Shown here piece after piece: positions 8,292-17,100 of a stretch of DNA of 64,000 bases (position 1 is its first letter; the number at the start of each line of letters is the position of its first letter). The stretch comes from Pseudosulfitobacter pseudonitzschiae. Its GTDB lineage: Bacteria > Pseudomonadota > Alphaproteobacteria > Rhodobacterales > Rhodobacteraceae. Made by a program: the position numbers and the translations under genes. Location of the stretch: contig NZ_FQVP01000003.1 in assembly GCF_900129395.1 (NCBI RefSeq), forward strand, positions 434,001-498,000, read 5' to 3'. The notes beneath the pieces were generated by a model. It was not told the origin of the DNA and did not search any database. It was given only the letters and a program-made list of their open reading frames with translations.

Positions 8292-9211
8292 GGGGTGGCA
8301 GTGCTCTGACTTTGTGGTCGGGCGCGGGCGCGCAGGATCAGCCACAGGCCCAAAGCGATCATCGGCAGCGACAGGATCTGACCCATCGTCAGCCCCCATC
8401 CGTTTACGTGCCATGCCAATCCCAGCGGGTTGCCATCGGAAATGAACTGTGCATCCGGCTGACGGACGAATTCGACCAGAAACCGCGAGAGACCGTAGCC
8501 TGCAAAAAACGTGCCCGCGACCCGTCCGGGGAATTTCAACGCGCCGCGTCGCCAGACAAGGATCAGCAGGACAGCCCCCAGAATCAGCCCTTCCAGCAGC
8601 GCCTCGTACAACTGGCTGGGATGGCGTGCGCACAGGCCTGCCACATCGGGGCAATATTGTGCGGCATCACCGGGAAAGGCGACACCCCAGGGCAGGTCTG
8701 TCGGGCGGCCCCACAGTTCGGCGTTGATGAAGTTGGCGATGCGTCCCAGCAGCAATCCCGGCGGCACGCCCAAGGCAATGGCATCGGCGGCCGAGATTTT
8801 GGGGATGCCGTGCCGCGATGTGAAGATGAAAGCGGCCGCGATCACGCCCAGCAACCCGCCGTGAAAGGACATTCCGCCCTGCCAGATCGCCAGTATCTGC
8901 ATCGGATTGGCCAGGTAATAGGCCGGTTGGTAGAATAGAACATAGCCCAGCCGACCACCCAGAATCACACCGACGATGATCCATGTCAGCAGATCCTCGA
9001 TCTGTGTCGTGGTCATCGGCGGGGTGTCATTGCGCCACTGGGCTGGGCGTTTGACCGCGCTGACCACCAGCCGCCAGCCTGCAAGGATGCCCACGATATA
9101 GGCCAATGCGTACCAGCGCAGGGCGATGGTCATGCCAAAGATGGACACCGAAAAGATGTCGGGCGAGATGTCGGGAAAGGGGATCAAACCGGTCATGGGT
9201 GCGACATGCAT
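8288..9211 (-). CDS. lgt: Phosphatidylglycerol-prolipoprotein diacylglyceryl transferase
   Basis: Transfers diacylglycerol from phosphatidylglycerol to the lipobox cysteine of prolipoproteins in the inner membrane, the first step of lipoprotein maturation. The protein of about 307 residues has several membrane helices and the Lgt signatures HGGLLGV and [21 protein letters not shown], with [11 protein letters not shown] at the N-terminus and [14 protein letters not shown] near the C-terminus. The start is uncertain: ATG at 9211 (MHVAPMTG) or at 9196 (MTGLIPF), neither with a strong ribosome-binding site. It heads an operon with the MidA-like and PgeF genes, linked by a 4-nt overlap. Confidence 0.96.
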   Translation of the reverse strand: MHVAPMTGLIPFPDISPDIFSVSIFGMTIALRWYALAYIVGILAGWRLVVSAVKRPAQWRNDTPPMTTTQIEDLLTWIIVGVILGGRLGYVLFYQPAYYLANPMQILAIWQGGMSFHGGLLGVIAAAFIFTSRHGIPKISAADAIALGVPPGLLLGRIANFINAELWGRPTDLPWGVAFPGDAAQYCPDVAGLCARHPSQLYEALLEGLILGAVLLILVWRRGALKFPGRVAGTFFAGYGLSRFLVEFVRQPDAQFISDGNPLGLAWHVNGWGLTMGQILSLPMIALGLWLILRARARPQSQSTATP

Positions 9212-9292
9212 GTGCGGCACGGGGGAAGTCAACCTTGCGGGCGCGGGCAGAGCGCCCCATATAGATAACAAGCCAGTTACAGGAGAATGCAC

Positions 9293-9532
9293 ATGCAAGC
9301 GCGTGGCAAGATTTTTGATGATATTTCGCAACTGATGACCAATGCCATGGGCGTGGCGCAGGGGGCGAAAGACGAAGCTGAAACCGCGATGAAGTCGCTG
9401 ATGGACCGCTGGTTGGCGGACCGCGACTTTGTCACCCGCGAGGAATTCGACGCGGTGCGCGCGATGGCGCAAAAAGCCCGTGAAGAAAACGAGGCGCTCA
9501 AGGCGCGCCTGGACGCGCTGGAAAGCAAGTAA
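9293..9532 (+). CDS. ubiK: UbiK/BMFP-family accessory factor (DUF526)
   Basis: A 79-residue, largely helical protein with a coiled-coil C-terminus ([20 protein letters not shown] then [12 protein letters not shown]), the typical brucella membrane-fusogenic-protein pattern. UbiK in Escherichia coli assists the ubiquinone biosynthesis complex. The second ATG at 9293 is preferred over 9287 because AGGAG at 9281-9285 lies 7 nt upstream. It is divergent from lgt, about 80 nt away. The gene symbol is by family resemblance and a role in quinone synthesis here is not proven. Confidence 0.8.
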   Translation: MQARGKIFDDISQLMTNAMGVAQGAKDEAETAMKSLMDRWLADRDFVTREEFDAVRAMAQKAREENEALKARLDALESK

Positions 9533-9905
9533 GTCGCGACGGGCGCAGGCGTGACAGCCGCTCCGACGTTTTCACTGGTCTGACCATATTCGCAAGACAG
9601 CCCGCCAGCGGTTGACTGCGTTCCAATGTTAAAGAGGCCGCCCCCGACCTGTCCAAGGTTGCGGGCGGCCTTTGTCGTTAACGAAATCCGCTTACCACCT
9701 CCTTCAGGCGTCCATTTTGTGCGCCTTAGAACCTTTTCCACAACTTATTGAAGTTATCCCCAAATAAAGGGTTGCCACAGAGCCGCCCCGGCTGCACCAT
9801 ATTTGGTAGAGGTTAGGGGAACATCCCCCGATACCCAGAGCAGGCACCTAGCGCTTGGGGGCGCGGCAAGGCCCCGTCGCTAGAGCGAGAAAAAGAGGTG
9901 GCGAC
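9533..9905. other. Intergenic region with terminator and DnaA-box-like sites
   Basis: This 373-nt stretch has no convincing gene. It holds the intrinsic terminator at 9636-9680 and a less GC-rich part at 9730-9780 with TTTTCCACA (9734-9742), TTATCCCCA (9754-9762) and TTGCCACAG just after, which resemble DnaA boxes. The promoter of the gene at 9906 probably lies near 9800-9880, but I see no clear -35/-10 pair. Confidence 0.5.
9636..9680 (+). terminator. Intrinsic terminator
   Basis: GGCCGCCC (9636-9643) and GGGCGGCC (9663-9670) form a perfect 8-bp stem followed directly by TTTGTCGTT. It is about 100 nt downstream of the ubiK-like gene and is the best candidate for its transcription end. Confidence 0.75.
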
Positions 9906-10406
9906 ATGGCCCTTTCTGAGCATTACCTGGAAGACGAAATTCACCCGATTGATATTGTCGAGAATATCGCGGCGCATCACGACTGGGATTTCGACCGCAT
10001 CGCAGACGATCAGATCGCAATGGCTGTCGAAGGCCAGTGGCGGACATATTCGCTGACTTTGGCGTGGTCCGGCTATGATGAAACCCTGCGTCTGGTCTGC
10101 ACCTTTGAAATGGAACCGCCCGCTGACAAGCTGGCGGACCTTTATGCGCTGCTGAACCTGATCAACGACCAGTGCTGGGCGGGTGCCTTTACCTTCTGGG
10201 AAGAGCAAAAGCTGATGGTCTACCGCTATGGTCTGGTGCTGACCGGCGGTCAGATCGCAGGCCCCGAGCAGGTCGACACCATGATCAACGCCGCCGTGAT
10301 GAGCGCCGAGCGCTACTATCCCGCGCTGCAACTGCTGACATGGGGCGATCGCACCCCCAAGGAAGCGTTGGATGTCGCCATTGCAGAGGCTTATGGCCGC
10401 GCGTAA
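9906..10406 (+). CDS. YbjN domain-containing protein
   Basis: A 166-residue acidic cytoplasmic protein of the YbjN family (type III secretion chaperone-like fold; in enterobacteria a regulator or chaperone of unclear mechanism). The pattern HPIDIVENIAAHHDWDFDRI, then LTLAWSGYDETLRLVCTF, LYALLNLINDQCWAGAFTFW and LVWRYGLV-like VYRYGLVLTGG is characteristic. The start at 9906 has GAGGTGG about 4-11 nt upstream; the frame upstream of it is not conserved-looking. It is the first gene of a forward cluster, 37 nt before proC. Confidence 0.85.
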   Translation: MALSEHYLEDEIHPIDIVENIAAHHDWDFDRIADDQIAMAVEGQWRTYSLTLAWSGYDETLRLVCTFEMEPPADKLADLYALLNLINDQCWAGAFTFWEEQKLMVYRYGLVLTGGQIAGPEQVDTMINAAVMSAERYYPALQLLTWGDRTPKEALDVAIAEAYGRA

Positions 10407-10443
10407 ACCTTTGCCCTGAACCATATGAGGGGAAGGGCAAACC

Positions 10444-11256
10444 ATGACAAATGACGTGATCGCACAGCGCGGCCTTGTGCTGCTGGGCTGTGGCAAGATG
10501 GGGTCGGCGATGCTGGCAGGCTGGCTGAAACGCGGTCTGCCCGCCACGTCGGTCTGGGTGAAAGATCCCAATCCCTCGGATTGGCTGAAGGGTACGGGCG
10601 TGCATATCAACGCCGACCTGCCTGCGCATCCGGCGATTGTACTTGTGGCGGTCAAGCCGCAGATGATGGGCGACGCGGTGCCCAACATGGCCCATATGGG
10701 TGGCGGCGAGACGACGTTCGTAAGCGTCGCAGCGGGCACGCCGATTTCCTATTTTGAAAAGACATTGGGCGCGAACACCCCCGTGGTGCGGGCGATGCCG
10801 AACACCCCCGCTGCCGTGGGCCGTGGGATCACAGCCATCGTCGCCAACGCGGCAGGGGCCGGCGCGCTGGACATGGCCGAGGAGTTGCTCAGCGCCGTGG
10901 GTCAGGTCGTGCGGCTGGAAAACGAAGCGCAGATCGACGCGGTAACGGGGGTCAGCGGATCGGGGCCGGCCTATGTGTTCCACATGATCGAAACCATGGC
11001 CGCCGGTGGCGTGGCCCAGGGGCTGTCGCCTGAGTTGGCGATGCAATTGGCCAAGGCGACGGTGGCCGGTGCCGGCGCATTGGCCGAGGATGCGGATGAA
11101 GACCCCACCCAATTGCGCATCAACGTCACCTCACCCAACGGCACGACGCAGGCGGCGCTTGAGGTGCTGATGGACGAGGAAACCGGCTTTCCGTCCTTGC
11201 TGCCCCGTGCCGTGGCCGCTGCAACCCGCCGTGCGAAGGAGCTGGCCGATGGCTGA
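10444..11256 (+). CDS. proC: Pyrroline-5-carboxylate reductase
   Basis: Reduces 1-pyrroline-5-carboxylate to proline with NAD(P)H, the last step of proline synthesis. Its 270 residues are the normal length. The N-terminal Rossmann motif LLGCGKMGSAMLAGWL, the VVRAMPNTPAAVGRGITA signature and the catalytic-domain segment AVTGVSGSGPAYVFHMIE are present, as is a TSPNGTTQAAL motif near the C-terminus. The stop overlaps the next gene by 8 nt, so translation is probably coupled. Confidence 0.97.
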   Translation: MTNDVIAQRGLVLLGCGKMGSAMLAGWLKRGLPATSVWVKDPNPSDWLKGTGVHINADLPAHPAIVLVAVKPQMMGDAVPNMAHMGGGETTFVSVAAGTPISYFEKTLGANTPVVRAMPNTPAAVGRGITAIVANAAGAGALDMAEELLSAVGQVVRLENEAQIDAVTGVSGSGPAYVFHMIETMAAGGVAQGLSPELAMQLAKATVAGAGALAEDADEDPTQLRINVTSPNGTTQAALEVLMDEETGFPSLLPRAVAAATRRAKELADG

Positions 11257-11590
11257 TAATCTGGACTTTGACACCTTTCTCAAGGTCGACGTTCGCGTCG
11301 GCACCGTGCTGCGGGCCGAGCCTTTCCCCGAGGCGCGAAAGCCTGCGATCAAGATGTGGGTCGACTTTGGCGGCGACATTGGCGAGCGCAAGACCAGCGC
11401 GCAGGTCACCGCGCATTACACGCCCGATATGCTGGTGGGCAAACAGGTGGTTGCAGTCGTGAACTTTCCGCCGCGCCAGATCGGGCCGTTCATGTCCGAG
11501 GTGCTGGTGTTGGGCTTGCCCGATGACGCAGGCGAGATTGTCTTGCTGCGCCCCGATCAGGCGGTGCCGAACGGGGGGCGGATGCATTGA
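11249..11590 (+). CDS. CsaA-like tRNA-binding-domain protein
   Basis: A 113-residue OB-fold protein of the CsaA / Met-tRNA-synthetase beta-like tRNA-binding family. The diagnostic stretch is FLKVDVRVGTVLRAEPFPEA, followed by PAIKMWVDFGG, KTSAQVTAHYTPDMLVGKQV, VAVVNFPPRQIGPFMSEVL and a C-terminal HxD-like LRPDQAVPNG. CsaA proteins bind tRNA and have been described as secretion-related chaperones; the role is uncertain. The ATG at 11249 overlaps the end of proC by 8 nt. Confidence 0.88.
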   Translation: MADNLDFDTFLKVDVRVGTVLRAEPFPEARKPAIKMWVDFGGDIGERKTSAQVTAHYTPDMLVGKQVVAVVNFPPRQIGPFMSEVLVLGLPDDAGEIVLLRPDQAVPNGGRMH

Positions 11591-12540
11591 AAAGCCTCTT
11601 CATCTCGCGCCCCATGCCCGCAGACGTCGAGGCCGAGGCGCGCAAGCATTTCGACGTGACCATGCGCGACAGCAACGCGCCCATGTCACAGGCGGAAATG
11701 GTTCAGGCGCTGGAGGGGTACGACGCCATCCTGCCGACCCTGGGTGACCAGTTCAGCGCCGAGGTTTTTGCACAAACCACGCCGCGCGCGGTGATGCTGG
11801 CCAACTTTGGCGTGGGTTATAACCACATCGACGTGGCGGCGGCACAGGCCAAGGGGCTGATCGTCAGCAACACACCGGGCGCGGTGACCGACGCCACTGC
11901 GGACACTGCCATGACCCTGATGCTGATGAGCGCGCGGCGCGCAGGCGAAGCTGAACGCTTGGTACGCTCCGGGCAGTGGGAAGGCTGGCACCCGACGCAG
12001 ATGCTGGGGATGCACCTGACGGGCAAGAAGGTGGGCATTGTCGGCATGGGCCGCATCGGACAGGCGATTGCGCGGCGCTGTCATTTCGGCTTTGGCATGA
12101 CGGTCGCCTATTTTACCCGCTCGCCCAAGGATCTGGAGTTTGACGCGACGCCCTATGACGACCTGCACGCGCTGGCGGCTGCAGTGGATGTGCTGGTGCT
12201 GGCGGTGCCGGGTGGGGCCGAAACGCGGAACCTGATTGATGCGGCAGTGCTGGGCGCGATGCAGCCTCATGCGCATCTGGTCAACATCTCACGCGGTGAC
12301 GTCGTGGACGAGGATGCCCTGATCGCGGCGTTGCAAAACGGGACCATCGGCGGTGCGGGTCTGGATGTCTACGCACGCGAACCGCAGGTGCCTGCGGCGC
12401 TGGTGGCCTTGGACAATGTGGTTCTGTTGCCTCATCTGGGCACGGCGGCGCTGGACGTGCGCACCGATATGGGGCTGATGGCGCTGCGCAATCTCAAGGC
12501 GGTGCTGATCGACGGGAAGGACGCGCCCAACGCGGTTTAA
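11587..12540 (+). CDS. D-isomer-specific 2-hydroxyacid dehydrogenase (glyoxylate/hydroxypyruvate reductase-like)
   Basis: A 317-residue NAD(P)-dependent dehydrogenase. The nucleotide-binding motif GMGRIGQAIARR, the catalytic Arg in NISRGDVVDEDALIAAL, Glu in YAREPQVP and His in LLPHLGTAALDVR are in the family order, as is ANFGVGYNHIDVAAA in the substrate domain. It resembles glyoxylate/hydroxypyruvate reductases, but the substrate cannot be fixed by eye. It appears to start with TTG at 11587, overlapping the stop of the upstream gene by 4 nt, which also implies coupling with proC-csaA. Confidence 0.92.
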   Translation: MKSLFISRPMPADVEAEARKHFDVTMRDSNAPMSQAEMVQALEGYDAILPTLGDQFSAEVFAQTTPRAVMLANFGVGYNHIDVAAAQAKGLIVSNTPGAVTDATADTAMTLMLMSARRAGEAERLVRSGQWEGWHPTQMLGMHLTGKKVGIVGMGRIGQAIARRCHFGFGMTVAYFTRSPKDLEFDATPYDDLHALAAAVDVLVLAVPGGAETRNLIDAAVLGAMQPHAHLVNISRGDVVDEDALIAALQNGTIGGAGLDVYAREPQVPAALVALDNVVLLPHLGTAALDVRTDMGLMALRNLKAVLIDGKDAPNAV

Positions 12541-13095
12541 CTAGCGGGCCTGCCAGAGATCGGGGTAGGTCTGAACCACTCCGAAATCGTCAGTGATCAG
12601 CGTTGCGCGATAGCCGTGCAAGGGCGAGGCATAATCGTAGCTGTTCTGCCCCGTGCGGGTGTAAACCTGATGCAGGGGCTTCAGGGTCCAGTCCTCAGTA
12701 TCCAACCACAGTGCCGTGGTTTCGGCGCTGTCCCGGATGCGCAAGTCCAGACGGCGGATCGCGTTGGTGTTGCTGGCGGGGGTAAAGCCCAGATCGACAT
12801 CCAGCAACCCCGATGCCCCGGCAACCGGCGCGCCGTTGCAGGTCCATCCTTGCGGCCTGCGCACGATGTGCAGCTGTTTGTCCAGGCGTCCCGTCCAGCC
12901 AGTGACTGTCGCTTGCGTCGTGGTCCAGTCGGGGGCGCAGTCCAGGCGGTAGTGCAGGCATGAGGTCTCGGGGGCTGCGAAAATCGCCGTGCCCTCCAAG
13001 GTCCAGCCTGCAACGTGTTGCGAGATGCGGCAGGCGTCTGTGCCGGAGATGTCCAGCCTGTCCCACCAGATCGTAAACGGGTCGCGGATCGTCAT
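12541..13095 (-). CDS. Putative glycolipid-binding family protein (DUF1089/COG3554)
   Basis: A 184-residue soluble protein that follows the family pattern closely: WWDRLDISGTDACRI near the N-terminus, GWTLEGTAIF, LHYRLDCAPDWTTTQATVTG, a central DVDLGFTPASNTNAIRRLDL and a C-terminal LKPLHQVYTRTGQNSYDYAS then VVQTYPDLWQAR. No signal peptide is visible. The family name rests on a structural similarity and its biological role is unknown. Its stop codon abuts that of the convergent hydroxyacid dehydrogenase with no gap. Confidence 0.82.
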   Translation of the reverse strand: MTIRDPFTIWWDRLDISGTDACRISQHVAGWTLEGTAIFAAPETSCLHYRLDCAPDWTTTQATVTGWTGRLDKQLHIVRRPQGWTCNGAPVAGASGLLDVDLGFTPASNTNAIRRLDLRIRDSAETTALWLDTEDWTLKPLHQVYTRTGQNSYDYASPLHGYRATLITDDFGVVQTYPDLWQAR

Positions 13096-13133
13096 CGTTT
13101 CATCTATCCCAAGGTGTCAGACTGGCGCAGATT

Positions 13134-13718
13134 TCATGCGGTGTCACCCGTTGCCTTGCGCCAATGGCGCCGGCACAAGCTGACATAGGTTTCATTGCCG
13201 CCGATCTGCACCTGCGCGCCGTCCTTGACGACATTGCCCTGCGCATCCTGCCGAACGACCATCGACGCCTTTTTGCCACAATGGCAGATGGTGCGCACCT
13301 CGCGCATCTCGTCGGCCAGCGCCAGAAGCGTGGCCGAGCCGGGAAACAGCTGTCCCTTGAAGTCGACCCGCAGGCCGTAGCACATGATCGGAACCTTCAG
13401 ATCATCGACCGCGCGGGCCAGTTGCCAGACCTGCGCCTCGCTGAGGAACTGTGCTTCGTCGATGAAGATACAGGCAATCTGCGCGGTCGCCAGATGGGTT
13501 TTGATCTTGGCAAAAAGATCCTCGTCGGGTGCAAAGGTGTCGGCGTCCTGACCGATCCCGATGCGGCTGGCGATACGGCCCTGACCTGCGCGGTTGTCGA
13601 ATTGCGCCGTCATCAGATAGCACTGCATGCCACGTTCGCGATAGTTGTGGGCGGCTTGCAACAGCACGGTCGACTTGCCAGCGTTCATGGTCGAATAGTG
13701 AAAATAGAGCTTTGCCAT
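13134..13718 (-). CDS. tdk: Thymidine kinase
   Basis: Type II thymidine kinase, phosphorylating thymidine with ATP for nucleotide salvage. The 194-residue length is standard. The P-loop is HYSTMNAGKSTVLLQ, the lasso/catalytic motif FIDEAQFLSEAQV, and the zinc site is formed by CHCGKKAS and the later SLCRRHW. It fits functionally with the nucleoside salvage operon at 34792-39460, although the two are far apart. Confidence 0.97.
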   Translation of the reverse strand: MAKLYFHYSTMNAGKSTVLLQAAHNYRERGMQCYLMTAQFDNRAGQGRIASRIGIGQDADTFAPDEDLFAKIKTHLATAQIACIFIDEAQFLSEAQVWQLARAVDDLKVPIMCYGLRVDFKGQLFPGSATLLALADEMREVRTICHCGKKASMVVRQDAQGNVVKDGAQVQIGGNETYVSLCRRHWRKATGDTA

Positions 13719-14064
13719 GAGGGCAAGAGGTACGCCAAGGTCTGCGTGCAGACAAGCCTGCCTGGGGCGTCGTTCGCCGGAATATGCGGGCTTTGTCGGG
13801 GGAGCGGCATCGGGGCCTGTCCCGCGCCGTGAAAGGGCCCGTTACGCCGACTGCCGGACACGCCGACCCGCCATTCCCATGCGGCGAAAGCACAACGAGC
13901 CTGACACATTCCTGTCGCTGGGCGGACGGGACACTCGAAAAAAATCCCGAAACGCGAGGGACGATAAAGCCATGACATTTCCACGCTGTTGATTTAATGG
14001 GAAAAGACTGAAAGCTTTCCCACCTGACGCGTGTGGAAACCTTGTGAGAGCCGAGTGGGGACGT
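13719..14064. other. Intergenic region without a recognised feature
   Basis: These 346 nt between tdk and the gene at 14065 contain no convincing reading frame. Just before the gene there is a more AT-rich part (about 13975-14035) with TTGATTTAATGGG, which may hold the promoter, but no pair of elements with proper spacing stands out. Confidence 0.4.
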
Positions 14065-14523
14065 ATGGCAGGTATTGGCAGCTATTTGAAAAAGCACACC
14101 GAAGCGCTGGTCAAGGATGTGGGCATCGAGCCTGCCTGCGCTTTGACAGGCAAATCCAAGGCGACTTTGGGGCGGTATTATTCGGACAATGCTGAACACG
14201 CCGACCGCTTTATGCCGATTGATGCGGTGGTGTTGTTGGAAAAGGAAGCTTCCTTTCCCTATGTCACCACGGCGCTTGCGGAACTGCAGGGGGGCAGCAT
14301 CGCGTTTGACGATCGCCGCAACAACGCGCCTTCGACGGGGGGCGTAAATGCGGATGTGATTGCACTGAGCCAACGATTTGCCATGCTGATGACGGAATAC
14401 CAGCAATCGATCGAAGACGGGATCATCACCGTCAACGAAGCCAAACGCCTGCTGCGCGAGACGTCGCTGTTGCAGCGTGTCCTGATCGATATGAAACTGC
14501 ATCTGGAAGAAGAAAGTGCCTGA
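14065..14523 (+). CDS. Uncharacterised protein coupled to an ArsH-like gene
   Basis: A 152-residue protein I do not recognise at family level. It begins [21 protein letters not shown] segment around residues 22-42 ([18 protein letters not shown]) could be a helix-turn-helix, and residues about 95-145 are helical with a heptad-like pattern ([20 protein letters not shown]), suggesting a DNA-binding or adaptor protein. A GTG at 14044 would add seven residues; ATG 14065 looks more natural. It overlaps the following arsH-like gene by 8 nt, so the two are made together. Confidence 0.7.
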   Translation: MAGIGSYLKKHTEALVKDVGIEPACALTGKSKATLGRYYSDNAEHADRFMPIDAVVLLEKEASFPYVTTALAELQGGSIAFDDRRNNAPSTGGVNADVIALSQRFAMLMTEYQQSIEDGIITVNEAKRLLRETSLLQRVLIDMKLHLEEESA

Positions 14524-15223
14524 AGACACCGGCGCGCTTTTCACGGACGAATTGCCAGACATTGACGTGGACGCACTGGCGGCGGCGGATGATCCGCGCC
14601 ACCCGCCGCGCATTCTGCTGCTGTATGGTTCTTTGCGCGATGTCAGCTATTCCCGCCGCGCGGCGGAGGAAAGCGCGCGCATCCTGCGGCATCTGGGCTG
14701 CGAGACGCGGATGTTCGACCCCACCGGCCTGCCTGTGGTCGATGACGCGTCAGAGGATCACCCCAAGGTGGCCGAGCTGCGGGAACTGGCGGTCTGGGCC
14801 GAAGGCATGGTCTGGTCCTCGCCCGAGCGGCACGGGGCGATGACGGGACTGATGAAAACACAGATCGACTGGCTGCCGCTGTCGATGCAGGGCGGCATTC
14901 GCCCGACCCAGGGCAAGACGCTGGCGGTGATGCAGGTGTCGGGCGGGTCACAGTCGTTCAACGCGGTCAACCAGATGCGTATCCTGGGGCGCTGGATGCG
15001 GATGGTGACCATTCCCAACCAGTCGTCGATCCCAAAGGCATGGCTGGAGTTTCAGGACGGTCGTCTGCCAGAGGGGCCGTTCTACCGGCGTATTGTAGAT
15101 GTGATGGAAGAGTTGGTGAAATTCACCTGGCTGGTGCGCGGTCGGGCCGATTACCTGGTGGACCGGTATTCGGAGCGGGTGGAAACGGTCGAGGCCGTGC
15201 ACGCGCGGGTGTCAAAGAAGTAG
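14516..15223 (+). CDS. arsH: ArsH-like NADPH-dependent FMN reductase
   Basis: A 235-residue flavodoxin-fold protein. The FMN phosphate-binding stretch [20 protein letters not shown], then [37 protein letters not shown] and [19 protein letters not shown] are the ArsH signature. ArsH oxidises trivalent organoarsenicals and reduces quinones or azo dyes in studied species. It begins with GTG overlapping the preceding gene. No other ars genes (arsR, arsB/acr3, arsC) are seen nearby, so the arsenic role here is uncertain. Confidence 0.88.
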   Translation: MPEDTGALFTDELPDIDVDALAAADDPRHPPRILLLYGSLRDVSYSRRAAEESARILRHLGCETRMFDPTGLPVVDDASEDHPKVAELRELAVWAEGMVWSSPERHGAMTGLMKTQIDWLPLSMQGGIRPTQGKTLAVMQVSGGSQSFNAVNQMRILGRWMRMVTIPNQSSIPKAWLEFQDGRLPEGPFYRRIVDVMEELVKFTWLVRGRADYLVDRYSERVETVEAVHARVSKK

Positions 15224-15303
15224 CGGTCGGCGACGGACTGTTTCGCCAAAGGCGAAAAGCGCCCGCCCGCCGACCCGTTTTCCCGGGGCGCTGCCCACTG
15301 CTC

Positions 15304-15331
15304 TCCCGGGGATATTTCGGGCCAAAAGAAG
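15304..15331 (+). repeat. Intergenic repeat, copy 1
   Basis: Contains TATTTCGGGCCAAAAGAAG preceded by a GC-rich cccgggga stretch; almost the same string occurs at 34711-34734 and a looser one at 62521-62563. It lies between the convergent arsH-like and KAS III genes. A small hairpin TTTCGCC/GGCGAAA is at 15241-15257 just upstream. Confidence 0.6.
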
Positions 15332-15335
15332 CAGC

Positions 15336-16460
15336 TTACCCGTGCTTTTCAACCAGCACGCTGCCCACCGAGTAGCCCGCCCCGAAAGAACAGATCAGGC
15401 CGTGATCGCCATCTTTGAGATCGGCGGAATGTTTGGCGAAGGTGATGATGGACCCGGCCGAAGACGTGTTGGCATAGTCTTGCAGGATGTTGGGTTGCTC
15501 GTGCGGTTCGGGCGTGCGCCCCAGAACCTTTTTGCCGATGAAATCGTTCATGCTTTTGTTGGCTTGGTGCAGCCACAGGCGTTTGATGTCATCCGCATCC
15601 AGATGTTCATCAGCCATGTGATCCATGATGTGTTGTGACACCATCGGGACAACCTCTTTGAACACCTTGCGACCGTTTTGCATGAACTGCATGTCGCGGC
15701 GGTCTTTCATGCCGTCGGGGCGCGAGCGGCGCAGGAAGCCGTTGTTGTTGCGGATGTTGTTGGAAAAGCTGGTGGCGCAGCGGGTGGATTTGACGGCGAA
15801 ATAGGGGCCTGTGGCGTCTTCTTCGCGTTCCAGCAGGGTGGCGGTGGCCACGTCGCCAAAGATAAAGTGGCAGTCGCGGTCGCGCCATTCGATATGGGCC
15901 GAGCAGATCTCGGGGTTGATCACCAGCGCCGAGCGGATCGAGCCGGAACGGATCATGTCGGCGGCAGCCTGAATGCCGAAAGTGGCGGAAGAGCAGGCGA
16001 CGTTCATGTCGAAGGCAAAGCCCTGAATGCCCAACAAGTCCTGAATTTCGATGGCGACGGCGGGGTAGGCGCGCTCAAGATTCGAGGCGGCGCAGATAAC
16101 GGCACCCACGTCGGCGGCGGTTTTGCCCGCATTTTCCAGCGCGATGTTCGCAGCCTTGAGTGCCATTTCGGCCATGATCGACGGTTCGTCATCGCTGCGC
16201 TGGCGCATTTTGGGATACATCACGGTCGGGTCCAGGATGCCCTCCTTGACCATCACGTAACGTTGTTCGATGCCCGAGGCCTTGACGATGAACTCTTCCG
16301 AGGAGTGCTCCTTGGCCTCGACCATGCCTGCGGCGATCTCGTCGGCATGTTCGGCATTGTAGAGGTCGGCATAGGCATTGAAGGCGGTGACCAATTCGGC
16401 ATTGGTGACCGTTTCGGAGGGTGTGAAGACACCTGTGCCTGTGATCGCCGGTGTGTACAT
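15336..16460 (-). CDS. Beta-ketoacyl-ACP synthase III family protein (FabH2-like)
   Basis: A 374-residue thiolase-fold condensing enzyme, longer than the housekeeping FabH of about 320. The catalytic Cys is in NVACSSATFG, His in LWLHQANKSMNDF and Asn in YANTSSAGSI, so the Cys-His-Asn triad is intact. The segment SNNIRNNNGFLRRSRPDG and the C-terminal CSFGAGYSVGSV match a widespread second class of KAS III. AAGGGG lies 7 nt before the start. It is 85 nt downstream of comE on the same strand and might be co-transcribed, but the substrate and any link to sulfonate use are unknown. Confidence 0.9.
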   Translation of the reverse strand: MYTPAITGTGVFTPSETVTNAELVTAFNAYADLYNAEHADEIAAGMVEAKEHSSEEFIVKASGIEQRYVMVKEGILDPTVMYPKMRQRSDDEPSIMAEMALKAANIALENAGKTAADVGAVICAASNLERAYPAVAIEIQDLLGIQGFAFDMNVACSSATFGIQAAADMIRSGSIRSALVINPEICSAHIEWRDRDCHFIFGDVATATLLEREEDATGPYFAVKSTRCATSFSNNIRNNNGFLRRSRPDGMKDRRDMQFMQNGRKVFKEVVPMVSQHIMDHMADEHLDADDIKRLWLHQANKSMNDFIGKKVLGRTPEPHEQPNILQDYANTSSAGSIITFAKHSADLKDGDHGLICSFGAGYSVGSVLVEKHG

Positions 16461-16545
16461 GCTTTGCCCCTTTTTTCAGCGTTCTTTATCAAGCCGTGTT
16501 AGCGCCAGAAGGTCAAGACGGGGCAGCGGGGCATTGCCGTGATTT

Positions 16546-17100
16546 TCAGGACCGGACAGCGGTCATGAAACGGTCGCGGATTACCACCGGGTCCTTGGTG
16601 ATGACAGGCACCTTGATGTTGCCGCTGTCGCATTTGGCGACGATCACGGTCATGCGCCGGACAGCCAGCGCGTCGGCCAGCGCCTGTGCGGTGTCTTTGG
16701 CGGCCACTTCCACCACGGTGTCGCAGCCGCAAGCACGAGCCACGGCGGCCAGCGCGGTTTTCTTGCCGGCATAGGTCGGCTGGTCGCCGGTCGAGCCGTA
16801 GCTGCCGTTGTCGATGATCAGCAGGATGTAGTTGTCGGCCACGTTGTTGGCGATGGTGGGCAGGGTGCCCAGGTTGGTCAGCACAGAGCCGTCGCCGTCG
16901 ATGGCAATGACCTGTTTGGGTTGCGACAAGGCCAGCCCCAACCCGATGGACGAGGCCAGCCCCATGGTGCCCAGCATGTAGAAGTTCGTCGGTTGGTCGT
17001 CGATCATGTGCAGCTCCTGGCTGGGCAGGCCGATGTTGCACACCACCAGATGGTCGCGGATCACGGGGGCGATGTCGCGCAGGATGTCGGAACGGTTCAT
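16546..17100 (-). CDS. comE: Sulfopyruvate decarboxylase, beta (TPP-binding) subunit
   Basis: With ComD, decarboxylates 3-sulfopyruvate to sulfoacetaldehyde using thiamine diphosphate. The 184-residue chain carries the TPP motif, IDGDGSVLTNLGTLPTIA with IIDNGSYGSTGDQPT about 25 residues later, and MLGTMGLASSIGLGLALSQP before it. The start at 17100 gives an ATGA overlap with comD, as expected for subunits. In Roseobacters this enzyme serves catabolism of sulfolactate and dihydroxypropanesulfonate; coenzyme M synthesis, its role in methanogens, is not expected here. Phosphonopyruvate decarboxylase is the alternative. Confidence 0.88.
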   Translation of the reverse strand: MNRSDILRDIAPVIRDHLVVCNIGLPSQELHMIDDQPTNFYMLGTMGLASSIGLGLALSQPKQVIAIDGDGSVLTNLGTLPTIANNVADNYILLIIDNGSYGSTGDQPTYAGKKTALAAVARACGCDTVVEVAAKDTAQALADALAVRRMTVIVAKCDSGNIKVPVITKDPVVIRDRFMTAVRS

